Under the pieces are notes generated by a model, which saw only the letters and a program-made list of their open reading frames with translations, was not told the origin of the DNA and made no database searches. From Pseudomonas fildesensis (GTDB lineage: Bacteria; Pseudomonadota; Gammaproteobacteria; Pseudomonadales; Pseudomonadaceae): a stretch of 64,000 nt of DNA. Made by a program: the position numbers and the translations under genes. Location of the stretch: NCBI RefSeq assembly GCF_001050345.1, contig NZ_LFMW01000011.1, positions 124,001 through 188,000 on the forward strand, written 5' to 3'. Shown here piece after piece: positions 1-8,578 of the stretch; position 1 is the first letter of the stretch; every line of letters starts with the position of its first letter.

Positions 1-166
1 CGCCGGATGGATCAAGGTCGCCGCCGAGGATTTTCATGAAGGTCGACTTGCCGCAACCGTTGGCACCGATCAAACCATACCGGTTGCCGGCGCCGAACTT
101 GACCGAGACGTTCTCGAAGAGCGGCTTGGCGCCGAACTGCATGGTGATGTTAGCTGTGGAGATCAA
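1..166 (-). CDS. ybiT: ABC-F family ATPase, YbiT-like (N-terminal part, cut by window edge)
   Basis: Only the first 55 codons are in the window; the gene continues beyond the left edge. The translation opens with ISTANITMQFG and contains the Walker A stretch GANGCGKST, as in soluble ABC-F proteins, which have two ATPase domains, no membrane domain and act on the ribosome. The N-terminus resembles E. coli YbiT more than EttA, Uup or YheS. The chosen start is TTG at 166-164, directly before the conserved ISTANIT stretch, with a GGTAAAG ribosome-binding sequence a few bases upstream. The subfamily is judged from the N-terminus only. Confidence 0.8.
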   Translation of the reverse strand, partial: MISTANITMQFGAKPLFENVSVKFGAGNRYGLIGANGCGKSTFMKILGGDLDPSG

Positions 167-484
167 TTACTTTACCTATCAATGAGTTGCGAGCGTGGCG
201 GCAGGAGCCTTCAGGCATACGTCAACAGCGACATCAAGGTGCGAAACCCGGTCGCTGAGCAGAAAATTTTGGATGTGTGTTGGAATTTGGCGCGCATTGT
301 CGCATATGTCAGGCAACAGTTGTATGGCGAGCGAGGGATGGTTTTATTAATGTCTGCGGCATGGCTTGCCATAGGTAAGGGCATTGGTCGCTTGATTTAC
401 AGTTCTTCTACAGCGGAAGGGTTTCATCTGACAGGTATTTGGCCTATTTTCCGAAGCCCGCTGTACTGACTCTCTGGAGACGCA
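167..484. other. Intergenic region between divergent ybiT-like gene and methyltransferase
   Basis: This stretch must hold promoters for the leftward ABC-F gene and the rightward methyltransferase. An open frame of 95 codons on the plus strand (182-469) has no recognisable domain and no convincing ribosome-binding site, so I do not call it. I see no clear operator or RNA gene. Confidence 0.5.
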
Positions 485-1297
485 ATGGACATGCCCTCAG
501 CTCAACAGGCAATTGCCAGCAACAAGGACGCCTGGGATGAATCCGCAAGGCTGCACAAAGACACGGCCACTTGGAGGGCGCTGCTGGACGGGGTGGCCAA
601 CCCGGGCTTTTCGTGCCTGGACCCGACCATCAGCGCGTTGCTGCGAGACGTCGGCGTCGCCGGCAAGGACGTGGTGCAACTGTGCTGCAACAACGGCCGC
701 GAAAGCCTGTCACTGTTCGGTCTGGGCGCGCGTTCGGTAGTGGGCGTCGATCAATCCCGGGCCTTTCTCCTGCAGGCACGGGAGCTGGCGGGCATCTCGC
801 CCCATCAGCCCGAATTCATCGAAACCGATATCCACCAGTTGCCCGAGCGCTTGCTGGGGCGGTTTGATGTTGCCCTGGTGACTATCGGCGTACTGGGCTG
901 GATGCCGGATGTGGCGCTGTTCATGCGGCACGTCGCCAGCACTCTCAAGCCAGGTGGCACGTTGGTGATGTATGAAACCCATCCGTTCCTCGAAGTGTTC
1001 GATCCTCGGGCCGATAACCCAATGCTGCCTGCCAGTTCGTACTTCCAGCGCGACCCGTTTGTGCTGCAGGAGTCGATTGTCTATGAAGGGCAAGGCGAAG
1101 CAGCCGGGCCGACGTCCTATTGGTTCGTGCACACGCTGGGGAGTGTGGTCAGCGGGGCGATTGCGGCGGGCTTGCAGATCGGTCATTTGCAGGAGTACCC
1201 GCATTCCAACCGTGAGGAAGTCTACGATCAATACGAGGACCAGCCCGCCCAGTTGCCCTTGTGCTTTACCCTCACCGCGACCAAGCGCGCTGCCTGA
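485..1297 (+). CDS. Class I SAM-dependent methyltransferase
   Basis: The 270-residue protein has a Rossmann-type methyltransferase core. Motif I is degenerate (VVQLCCNNGRESL, about residues 63-75), followed by the acidic ribose-binding end of strand 2 (VVGVDQS) and a post-motif segment FDVALVTIGVLGW, as in Methyltransf_11/25 proteins. It should use S-adenosylmethionine; the substrate cannot be read from sequence. A GGAGA ribosome-binding site lies just before the ATG. It is monocistronic, and a hairpin follows at 1323-1344. The cysteines replacing the usual glycines of motif I are unusual but seen in a family of small-molecule methyltransferases. Confidence 0.8.
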   Translation: MDMPSAQQAIASNKDAWDESARLHKDTATWRALLDGVANPGFSCLDPTISALLRDVGVAGKDVVQLCCNNGRESLSLFGLGARSVVGVDQSRAFLLQARELAGISPHQPEFIETDIHQLPERLLGRFDVALVTIGVLGWMPDVALFMRHVASTLKPGGTLVMYETHPFLEVFDPRADNPMLPASSYFQRDPFVLQESIVYEGQGEAAGPTSYWFVHTLGSVVSGAIAAGLQIGHLQEYPHSNREEVYDQYEDQPAQLPLCFTLTATKRAA

Positions 1298-1314
1298 ACA
1301 ACTTTTTGCGAGGG

Positions 1315-1344
1315 CAAAAAAAGGCCCGCGAGGATAGGCGGGCC
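1315..1344 (-). terminator. Rho-independent terminator between convergent genes
   Basis: GGCCCGC (1323-1329) pairs with GCGGGCC (1338-1344). Read on the minus strand the stem is followed by seven T residues (the A run at 1316-1322), so it fits best as the terminator of the leftward TIGR03067-type gene. The stem may also stop the methyltransferase transcript. Confidence 0.65.
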
Positions 1345-1437
1345 AAGTGATTCACTGGAGTAGGTAGGCCTCACCCTATAGGTCGGGAAGTGAAGACTTT
1401 GTGAAAACGCTGTCGTCATTTCGCAGGGGAAGGCGGT

Positions 1438-1824
1438 TCAGGATCGACGCACAAAACTGCGCATGGTCTGGCCGGTTGTGGTGCTGAAAGTACTCGGCCT
1501 GGGCATACCCGCATCCGCTGCGATAAACACAAATTCATTGCCTTCAAGGCGGTAGCTGGCGGGCAACCGCTTGCCGGCGTCATCGCCCATCGAGTCGACC
1601 CAAGTGATGCTCTTGGGGACGGTTGTGCTGTTCAGGGAGAACGAGCCGGCCAACAGCACTTCGCCATCGACCGTTTTTACTTCGAATCGGTCCCCTCTAA
1701 TGGTGGTAATAGCGCCAGGGGCAGTGTGGGCATCCTCAGGGTTGAGCATGCCGCTGTCTTCCATTGAGGTCTGCTCCCAGGCACCTTGAAGGGCCTGGTA
1801 GTCCGGATCGGCAATACGAGTCAT
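1438..1824 (-). CDS. TIGR03067-type small protein
   Basis: The 128-residue protein has the pattern of TIGR03067 proteins: a start LQGAWEQTSMEDSG, a central segment on the form GDRFEVKTVDGEVLLAGSF, then SITWVDSMGDDAGK and a YRLEGNEFVF strand. The predicted fold is a small beta-barrel-like domain of unknown biochemical function. There is no signal peptide or membrane segment. It is transcribed alone, convergent with the methyltransferase. The assignment is from motif pattern only. Confidence 0.65.
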   Translation of the reverse strand: MTRIADPDYQALQGAWEQTSMEDSGMLNPEDAHTAPGAITTIRGDRFEVKTVDGEVLLAGSFSLNSTTVPKSITWVDSMGDDAGKRLPASYRLEGNEFVFIAADAGMPRPSTFSTTTGQTMRSFVRRS

Positions 1825-2213
1825 GCAAATTCCTTTTTGATGGGGCTCAAGTGCAACATGATGTGACTGCTAGGTCACGCCAGCGCCAGTGTGCCAAAGT
1901 CGATTTGTAGGATACATCGCGTTCTGAGTGGTGGTTTGCGTTTTTTTCCCTTTGCCAGCAGCCATTTAACGATCTTTTGACTATTCTTGTGACAATACTT
2001 CGCCTACTGTATTAAGCGCAGTGGGAACGATCACAGTAACGAAGCAGAAATAAACTTTGATTGAGTGGGACTTTTCATCAGGCTAAGTGGTCAGAGTGCA
2101 ATTCGTGAGCCTTGTCTAGCGGTTTCGGGGCGTTGTCCCTGAGTGTTCAGTTGGTTATTTGGGCCTAAGACAGTGATGGCCGTTTAATGTCATATTTTTA
2201 AGGTGCTTTCATT
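1825..2213. other. Intergenic region upstream of the Wzz-type gene
   Basis: This 389-bp region is A+T-richer than its flanks and carries the start regions of two divergent genes. It contains a short dyad GTGAC-N6-GTCAC (1863-1878) near the TIGR03067 gene. A TTGACT at about 1977 could be part of a promoter for the rightward gene, but I cannot assign a matching -10 with confidence. No RNA gene or JUMPstart-like element was recognised. Confidence 0.4.
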
Positions 2214-3557
2214 TTGAATCGAACTTCCCCGCTCAATACTTCTACATCGTCAGATGAAATTGACCTGTTTGAGTTGTTCCATTCGATTTGGCGACAAAAG
2301 AAACTGGTAGTGGGGTGTACGATTCTGGCGGGAGTCCTGGGAGCGGGCTATGCCTTTCTGGCACCTCGTACCTACGAGGTCAGCAGTGTTTTACGCCCTG
2401 CAGCGATCAACGAGCTGGACGCGCTTAACCGTTCCGAGGTCTACAAGCTGCCACCTGCCGATGCATTGTCGAAAGTAGGTGCGCAGTTGGACTCCTACGA
2501 AGCACGCCTGGGGTTCTTCAGGTCTCACGAACAGTTGTTCAGCGCTTTTCAGAAACCGGGGCAAAGCCTGGAACAGAGTTTTGAAGACTTCAACCGCAAC
2601 TCGGTCAACTTGATCCTGCCGGACCCTAAAAAATCTGACTCATTGAGCAGTTATATCCGCCTGGAACTGCAATACCCGTCTGATGTTGATGGCGTGTCGA
2701 TTCTCAACGGTTTTGTTGAATACGCCATTGCCGCGGAGCGCGAGCAAGTGGGCGCTGACCTGAAGGTAATCGTCAATAACCGCCTGAATGAACTCAAAGG
2801 CAAGATCGACGCAGCCCGCGCCAACTACGATACCGAAAAGGAATCGAAGATCGCCAAGTTGCTGGAAGATGACCGGCTCAAGCGCGCCCAGCTGCAGGAT
2901 GAACTCAGTGCCCTGCGCCTGCAGATGAAAATGGAGCGCACCAACCGTTTGGCAGAGCTGGCGGAAGCCGTTGCGATTGCCAAGTCCATGGGCATCAAAA
3001 CGCCAACTACACCTTCGTCCATGGCAGATGCCACGCGAGGTGGTTCGAGCCAGGTGATGCGCACCGAGGTCAACAATCAGAAGATCCCACTGTACTTCCT
3101 CGGCACTGAAGCCCTTGAAGCCGAGCGCGCAGCATTGCAGCAGCGTACCAGTGATGACTTCACCAACCCTCGCATCGCCGAGATTGGCAAGGAGCTTCAA
3201 CTGCTTGAGGTAAACCGCGAGGTCGAGGTGCTGCGCAAGCGCGGCAACGAGGACATCTTCCTGCAAGACGTTGAGCCGCTTCGCGCTGAAGTTGCGCGGT
3301 TGCGCAACCTCAACATCGACATGAGCAACCTCAAACTGGTCACCGTTGACCGTCGCGCCCAGGAGCCACTGTCTCCGATCAAGCCAAAAAAAGCCCTGGT
3401 GATTGCCTTGAGCGTGGTCGCGGGGTTGGTCCTGGGCTTGCTGATTGCGCTGATCCGACACTTTGTCCTTACTCAGCGTGCAGCGGTGCCCTTTTCGCCA
3501 TTGGACGATGGGCGTTTTTCCCGCCGAGAGCGCAAGGATGACCAGCCGCTGCTGTAA
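2214..3557 (+). CDS. wzz: Wzz-family polysaccharide chain-length determinant
   Basis: The 447-residue inner-membrane protein has the Wzz/PCP-1 layout. A cytoplasmic N-terminus (EIDLFELFHSIWRQK) leads into a first membrane helix (about residues 31-52). A large periplasmic, coiled-coil-rich domain follows, and a proline-containing PLSPIKPKKA segment precedes the second membrane helix (about 393-416). Such proteins set the modal length of O-antigen chains made by Wzy. Length is slightly above the usual 320-440. The start is TTG with an AAGGTG ribosome-binding site. The neighbouring lpxO supports a role in lipopolysaccharide structure, although no other O-antigen gene is present here. Confidence 0.85.
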   Translation: MNRTSPLNTSTSSDEIDLFELFHSIWRQKKLVVGCTILAGVLGAGYAFLAPRTYEVSSVLRPAAINELDALNRSEVYKLPPADALSKVGAQLDSYEARLGFFRSHEQLFSAFQKPGQSLEQSFEDFNRNSVNLILPDPKKSDSLSSYIRLELQYPSDVDGVSILNGFVEYAIAAEREQVGADLKVIVNNRLNELKGKIDAARANYDTEKESKIAKLLEDDRLKRAQLQDELSALRLQMKMERTNRLAELAEAVAIAKSMGIKTPTTPSSMADATRGGSSQVMRTEVNNQKIPLYFLGTEALEAERAALQQRTSDDFTNPRIAEIGKELQLLEVNREVEVLRKRGNEDIFLQDVEPLRAEVARLRNLNIDMSNLKLVTVDRRAQEPLSPIKPKKALVIALSVVAGLVLGLLIALIRHFVLTQRAAVPFSPLDDGRFSRRERKDDQPLL

Positions 3558-3570
3558 CCCGTGACAGCGC

Positions 3571-3594
3571 CGGGCTTGTTTCCTGACAAGCCCG
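3571..3594 (+). terminator. Hairpin after the Wzz-type gene
   Basis: CGGGCTTGT (3571-3579) pairs perfectly with ACAAGCCCG (3586-3594), 14 bases after the stop codon. There is no T tract, so it is a hairpin that may stabilise or weakly terminate the transcript. Confidence 0.4.
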
Positions 3595-3819
3595 CATCCA
3601 TACCCGCCAGCACAATTCGTCGACAGCTTTTCACAATTCTTAGTTAACCTTTGGTTACAAACTGTGGCTAAATAGCTACCAATGGTCATGAATCGGGTGC
3701 AACCCAGCCGGTTATGCCGCGTTTATGTGAATTGTGATTTCAGCTGCTGCTTATCCAATCCTCGGCCGTTGTGGGCACGCAGGAGCAGCCTGTCTTCTTC
3801 TGACGTGTGACGAAAGCTC

Positions 3820-4719
3820 TTGAAACTCATCATTGTTGTTCTCTACGTTGCCTCCATTGCGTATGTACACCTGCGTGGCCGGGTGCGACACAAGCTGGGC
3901 CGCCAGCTTAGCGATCACTCGACCTTCCTGGCACCCATCAACTGTTTCCTTTATCTGTTCTCCAAGTTGCCTAGCCGACCGTACCTGTCGCCCAGCGACT
4001 TTCCTGACCTGAGCCCGTTGCAGGCGCATTGGCAGGAAATCCGCGAGGAAGGCCAGAACCTGATGCGCGCAGGCGAGATCAAGCGTTCGGACCAGTACAA
4101 CGACGTGGGTTTCAACTCGTTCTTCAAGTCGGGCTGGAAGCGCTTCTACTTGAAGTGGTACGGCGACAGCCACCCTTCGGCAATGAAGCTGTGCCCGCGC
4201 ACAACTGAGCTGGTACAGAGCATCGGCTCGATCAAGGCGGCGATGTTTGCCGAGCTGCCGCCGGGCTCCAAACTGGTACGTCACCGCGACCCGTACGCCG
4301 GTTCCTACCGCTACCACCTGGGCCTGGATACGCCCAACGATCCTGGCTGCTACATCAATGTGGATGGCGAGCGCTACTACTGGCGTGACGGCGAGCCGGT
4401 GATGTTTGACGAGACCTACATTCACTACGCGGAAAACACCACCCAGCAAAACCGTATCATTCTGTTCTGCGACATCGAGCGGCCGATGAAATACCGCTGG
4501 GCGGCCGCATTCAATCGCTGGTTCAGCCGCAAGGTGATGGCCGCAGCAGGCTCGCCGAATGACGACGGCGACAAGACCGGCGGCCTGAATCGTGCGTTTA
4601 CCCGCCTGTACAAGATTCGCCTGCGCGGCAAAGAGCTGAAAAAGCGCAATCGCACGCGCTATTACCTGGAAAAGTGGGCGATCTTCGCAGCCCTCGCGGC
4701 GATCTTCCTGCTGATCTGA
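3820..4719 (+). CDS. lpxO: Lipid A hydroxylase LpxO (Fe(II)/2-oxoglutarate dioxygenase)
   Basis: This 299-residue protein matches LpxO, which 2-hydroxylates a secondary acyl chain of lipid A at the cytoplasmic face of the inner membrane. Visible features are an N-terminal membrane anchor (LIIVVLYVASIAYV), the aspartyl/asparaginyl hydroxylase core with the metal-binding HRDPYAGSYRYH segment, the distal histidine in TYIHYAEN, the 2-oxoglutarate-binding arginine in NRIILFCDIERP, and a C-terminal hydrophobic tail (IFAALAAIFLLI). The start is TTG at 3820. It ends 17 bp from the convergent ligD stop. With the Wzz gene upstream it forms a small LPS-modification neighbourhood. Confidence 0.93.
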   Translation: MKLIIVVLYVASIAYVHLRGRVRHKLGRQLSDHSTFLAPINCFLYLFSKLPSRPYLSPSDFPDLSPLQAHWQEIREEGQNLMRAGEIKRSDQYNDVGFNSFFKSGWKRFYLKWYGDSHPSAMKLCPRTTELVQSIGSIKAAMFAELPPGSKLVRHRDPYAGSYRYHLGLDTPNDPGCYINVDGERYYWRDGEPVMFDETYIHYAENTTQQNRIILFCDIERPMKYRWAAAFNRWFSRKVMAAAGSPNDDGDKTGGLNRAFTRLYKIRLRGKELKKRNRTRYYLEKWAIFAALAAIFLLI

Positions 4720-4736
4720 AGCCCCTCGGGCGCTAG

Positions 4737-7190
4737 TTACTTCGGTGGGTGCGCGCCCAGCTTGTCCCACATCTTCTTGCTGATTTTCTGTCGATTGGCA
4801 TACCCGGCCCACGGGTCGGTCTTCAACCCCTGCAGCCGCTGTTGCAGGGTGGCGACCGTCCACTGCTGGGCCCCCCGCAACCCCTCTAATTCCTCACGGC
4901 TGACCGGCACCGATACCGGCAGGCCAGGACGTGCGCGCACCGAATAGGCCGCCACCGTGCTGGCGCCACGGGCGTTGCGCAGGTAATCGATAAAAATCTT
5001 GCCGACGCGGTTTTTCGGGCCGGACGTGGCGGTAAAACGTTCGGGCAGTTGTTGGGCCATGAACTGGGCGATGGCCTTGGCGAACGCTTTCACCGTGTCC
5101 CAGTCATCGCGGCGCGCCAAAGGCACAACCAGATGAAGGCCTTTGCCGCCACTGGTCTTGACGAAGGCTTGCAGGCCCAGCTCATCCAATACTGACAGGG
5201 TCAGTTGCGCCGCCTCCAGCATGGCTTTCCACGGCAGCGCCGGGTCGGGGTCGAGGTCGAGCACAAACAGGTCCGGGGTCTCGATCTTGTCAGACGTCGC
5301 GCCCCAGGTATGGAATTCGACGGTACCCATTTGCACGGCTCCGAGCAGGGCGCCGGTGGTGTGGATTTCCATCAGGCGTGCGTGACCCGGGTCCAGACGC
5401 GGGTCCAGTTGCTTGATATGAGGAATCGCCAGGCGCTCCGAGTGTTTCTGGAAAAACGGCTCGCCGTCGATCCCCTCCGGCGCCCTCAGCAGGGATACCG
5501 GACGGTGGCGCAGGAAGGGCAGGATCCATTCGCTGATGTCGTCGTAGAACTGCGCCAACTGTTGCTTTTGCGTGCCGCTGTGTTTATCGATGATCCGGTC
5601 GGGGTGGCTGATATTCACGCCACTGCCGACTGTCTTGGGCTTCACTGACTTGGCCGTGCGCGGCTGCTCATGAATGATCTGCGTAGCGGGCTTGTCGGTG
5701 CGTAACCCCACAAAGGCGGCCTGGCGCACCAGGCCTTCACGCGTCCACTCGGCGAATTGCACTTCACCGACCAATGTCGGCTCAACCCAATGCACACCCC
5801 GCGCCTGAGCGCTGGTCAGTGGTTTTTCCAGTGGCGAAGTCTTGCGCTCAAACGGTGTGAGTTTCGCGTAGATATTCTTCAGCGCCGCCTGATCGAACCC
5901 GGTGCCCACACGCCCGGCATAGGCCAGCCCGGTATCGTCATTCACCGCCAATAACAATGCGCCAAACCCGCTGCGCGAACCTTGCGGGCGGGTGTAGCCG
6001 ACAATCACGAATTCCTGGCGAAAACGGCATTTAAGCTTGATCCAGTCGGCGCTGCGGCTGGACACATACGGGCTGCCGGCACGCTTGCCGATCACGCCCT
6101 CCAGCGCCAGGTTGCAGGCGCTTTCGAATATGTCGCGCTGGTTGGCGGCGAAGGCCTCGGAGAAGCGCAGCAGTTTGCTTTTACTGCCCGCCAAGGCCGC
6201 CTTGAGCGATGCGCGGCGATCCTCGACCGTGTCTTCGCGCTGATCCCGGCCATTCAGAAACGGCGCATCAAACAGGTAATAGACGATGTCCAGGCTGCGG
6301 CCGGTATCGAACGCATTCTGCAGCGCCTGGAAATCCGGCAAGCCATCGCTATTAAGGCTGACCATCTCGCCGTCCAGCCAACTGTCCTGGAGTTTCAGCG
6401 CGTGCAGGGCCTTGGCCTGGCGCGGCAGGCGGTCGGTCCAGTCGTGACCGTTGCGGGTGAACAGGCGGACCTCGCCGTCGCGGATGCGCGCCAGCATGCG
6501 GTAGCCGTCGAACTTGATTTCGTAATTCCAGTCGCCCTCGGGGGCGCGGTCGACCAGGGTCGCCAGTTGAGGCGTGAGTTGCGCGGGGAGGGCGGCTGTC
6601 TTCTTGGCACGTGGCTTGGGTTTGCCGACTGACGCGTCGCTGATCACACTGTTCGGCTCGGCCTCGATGATGTCGTAGTCAGCAGCCGGGCGCGCTTGCG
6701 GGTCTTTTTCCTTGATCAACAGCCATTGTTCCTTGTCGCCGCTGCCCTTGAGCCGGGTGCGCACCAGGGCCCAGTCACCCGAAAGCTTTTCGCCGATCAG
6801 GCTGAATTTGAGTTTGCCGGCAGCGTAGGCCTTGTGCGGATCGTCATGGGGTTGCCAGACGCCACGGTCCCACACAATGACGTCGCCAGCGCCGTATTGA
6901 CCGGCAGGAATACTGCCCTCGAAATTGCCGTAGCCCAGGGGGTGGTCTTCAACGTGCACCGCCAGGCGCTTCTGGCTGGGATCGAGGCTCGGGCCCTTGG
7001 GCACCGCCCAGCTTTTGAGTACGCCATCGAGCTCCAGGCGAAAGTCATAGTGCAGGTTGCGCGCGTCATGCTTTTGGATCACGAAGGACAACGCTGACGC
7101 CTTGCGCTTGCTGCCGGGTGCCGCGCCTGAGGGTTCGGTGGTGATCTCGAAGTCGCGTTTACGGTTGTATTCGCTAAGGGGCTTTGCCAT
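4737..7190 (-). CDS. ligD: ATP-dependent DNA ligase LigD (NHEJ)
   Basis: The 817-residue multidomain enzyme repairs double-strand breaks with Ku. An N-terminal 3'-phosphoesterase domain (about 30-165) has HDARNLHYDFRLE and the EDHPLGYG motif. The central ATP-dependent ligase domain (about 205-510) has the nucleotidyl-lysine motif YEIKFDGYR (Lys226). The C-terminal primase-polymerase domain (about 530-817) has HPDRIIDK and the metal-binding DLDPD. This order (PE-Lig-Pol) is the Pseudomonas arrangement. It starts 24 bp after the ku stop codon, so the two are probably co-transcribed. Confidence 0.96.
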   Translation of the reverse strand: MAKPLSEYNRKRDFEITTEPSGAAPGSKRKASALSFVIQKHDARNLHYDFRLELDGVLKSWAVPKGPSLDPSQKRLAVHVEDHPLGYGNFEGSIPAGQYGAGDVIVWDRGVWQPHDDPHKAYAAGKLKFSLIGEKLSGDWALVRTRLKGSGDKEQWLLIKEKDPQARPAADYDIIEAEPNSVISDASVGKPKPRAKKTAALPAQLTPQLATLVDRAPEGDWNYEIKFDGYRMLARIRDGEVRLFTRNGHDWTDRLPRQAKALHALKLQDSWLDGEMVSLNSDGLPDFQALQNAFDTGRSLDIVYYLFDAPFLNGRDQREDTVEDRRASLKAALAGSKSKLLRFSEAFAANQRDIFESACNLALEGVIGKRAGSPYVSSRSADWIKLKCRFRQEFVIVGYTRPQGSRSGFGALLLAVNDDTGLAYAGRVGTGFDQAALKNIYAKLTPFERKTSPLEKPLTSAQARGVHWVEPTLVGEVQFAEWTREGLVRQAAFVGLRTDKPATQIIHEQPRTAKSVKPKTVGSGVNISHPDRIIDKHSGTQKQQLAQFYDDISEWILPFLRHRPVSLLRAPEGIDGEPFFQKHSERLAIPHIKQLDPRLDPGHARLMEIHTTGALLGAVQMGTVEFHTWGATSDKIETPDLFVLDLDPDPALPWKAMLEAAQLTLSVLDELGLQAFVKTSGGKGLHLVVPLARRDDWDTVKAFAKAIAQFMAQQLPERFTATSGPKNRVGKIFIDYLRNARGASTVAAYSVRARPGLPVSVPVSREELEGLRGAQQWTVATLQQRLQGLKTDPWAGYANRQKISKKMWDKLGAHPPK

Positions 7191-7214
7191 GTCGTCCTCC
7201 CTCCAATAGCAGGC

Positions 7215-8054
7215 TCAAGAGGCCTTTTTCGCGGCCTTTTTCGCGGCAGGTTTTTTCGTCGCGCTCTTGCCGGCCAGGCTGCGTTTGAGCAGTTCGGTCA
7301 AGTCGATCACATCGGCCGATTTGCGTTCTTCGCTACCTTCCTGGCTTTCCACATCTTCGATCTTGCCGGCCTTGGCCTTCTTCGCCACCAGCGCCATGAT
7401 TTTTTCCTGGAAGCTGTCGCGGTATTCATCGGGTTGCCAGTCGGCGCTCATGTCTTCTACCAGGCGCTTGGCCATGTCCAGCTCGCCCTTGGCCAGGCTG
7501 GGTTTGGTCACGTCGCTGCCCAGTTCCAGTTCATCCAGGCTGCGTACTTCGGCGGGCCAGCGCAGCATCACCAGCACCAGCGCCGAGTCCAGCGGCATCA
7601 ACGCCGCCAGGTGCTGCTTGGTGTGCAGCACCACATTGGCCAGGGCGACCTTGCGGGTTTTTGTCAGGGTTTCGCGCAGCAGCGCGTAGACCTTGCCGCC
7701 GCGTTTGTCGGGGGCGAGGAAGTAGGGCGTGTCGATGTTTTGCAGCGGGATCTGGTCGCTGGCGACGAAGGCGATGATCTCGATGGTCTGGGTGGATTTG
7801 GGGTGGGCCGAGCGAATCTCGTCTTCGCTGAGCACCACATAGCGGCCTTTCTCGAAGGCCACGCCCTTGACGATGTTGTCTTTGGTGACTTCCTTGCCGG
7901 TGGTCTTGTTGATGCGCTTGTAGCCCACCGGGTCCATGCTGCGTTTGTCCAGCCAGTCGAAATCGACGCCTTGGGAGGCAGTGGCCGAGACCAGCGACAC
8001 CGGGATATGGACCAAGCCGAAACTGATGGCGCCTTTCCAGATTGCCCTTGGCAT
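7215..8054 (-). CDS. ku: Ku-family DNA end-binding protein
   Basis: The 279-residue protein begins PRAIWKGAISFGLVHIPVSLV, the typical start of bacterial Ku, which forms a homodimeric ring on DNA ends and recruits LigD. The Ku core continues through SMDPVGYKRINK and the YRDSFQEKI bridge region. A lysine/alanine-rich tail (KKPAAKKAAKKAS) is likely a non-specific DNA-binding extension. I chose ATG 8054 over a start 14 codons upstream because AAGGA sits nine bases before it and the protein then starts at the conserved residue. It is the first gene of a ku-ligD operon. Confidence 0.95.
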   Translation of the reverse strand: MPRAIWKGAISFGLVHIPVSLVSATASQGVDFDWLDKRSMDPVGYKRINKTTGKEVTKDNIVKGVAFEKGRYVVLSEDEIRSAHPKSTQTIEIIAFVASDQIPLQNIDTPYFLAPDKRGGKVYALLRETLTKTRKVALANVVLHTKQHLAALMPLDSALVLVMLRWPAEVRSLDELELGSDVTKPSLAKGELDMAKRLVEDMSADWQPDEYRDSFQEKIMALVAKKAKAGKIEDVESQEGSEERKSADVIDLTELLKRSLAGKSATKKPAAKKAAKKAS

Positions 8055-8238
8055 GTGTGCGGTTCCTTGAAAAGAGACTGTGTTCTGGTGACTCACAGGC
8101 CTCGGTAAAAGTTTCGACGTGCAGATGCGCGGACAGATCGTGTTACACCTGATGAGAAACTATTTAGTGTCGAAAGCCGAACCCAAGGCGTAGCGTGTTA
8201 TCGAAAGCACGTACTCCTCGCCCCAGAGAGGCTTTGTC

Positions 8239-8556
8239 ATGAATAGCTGTGTGCGTCACTTTGCAATGCTGGCGTTGGGCTTTGCACTTGCTGGCACCGT
8301 CCAGGCGCAAAACCTGCCTGGCAACAACAATTCCAACAACAGCCCGACTCACCGGGCCAATCCCAACAGCATGCAGGGCACCCAGCCCAATGCGCCGGCG
8401 ATTCGTGGCATCCAGACCGGTCCGACTACGCGCACGCCGACCCTGGAAAACGGTGGTATCGGCAATCGCTATCCCCAACGCGAAGCAGCACCCAGCCGCC
8501 CTGCGACCGAAACCCGAGCCCCCAACGTTGACGCCAACGGCAATCGCCGGCCTTGA
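8239..8556 (+). CDS. Small exported Asn/Pro-rich protein of unknown function
   Basis: The 105-residue protein starts with a clear Sec signal peptide (about residues 1-23, ending VQAQ). The mature part is low complexity and rich in Asn, Pro, Thr and Arg, with no cysteine and no recognisable domain, so it is probably disordered in the periplasm. It ends 22 bp before the sugar dehydrogenase gene, and the two may be co-transcribed. I do not recognise a family; the signal peptide and codon usage support it as real. Confidence 0.65.
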   Translation: MNSCVRHFAMLALGFALAGTVQAQNLPGNNNSNNSPTHRANPNSMQGTQPNAPAIRGIQTGPTTRTPTLENGGIGNRYPQREAAPSRPATETRAPNVDANGNRRP

Positions 8557-8578
8557 GCGCCGGTAAGGAACCCGCCTT

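Noticed and set aside
182..469. 95-codon open frame between the ABC-F and methyltransferase genes
   Set aside because: No domain, poor ribosome-binding site, odd composition, and it covers the promoter region of two divergent genes.
2640..3689. 349-codon frame antisense to the Wzz-type gene
   Set aside because: It mirrors a well-supported gene and has no domain; the open antisense frame follows from high GC in third codon positions.
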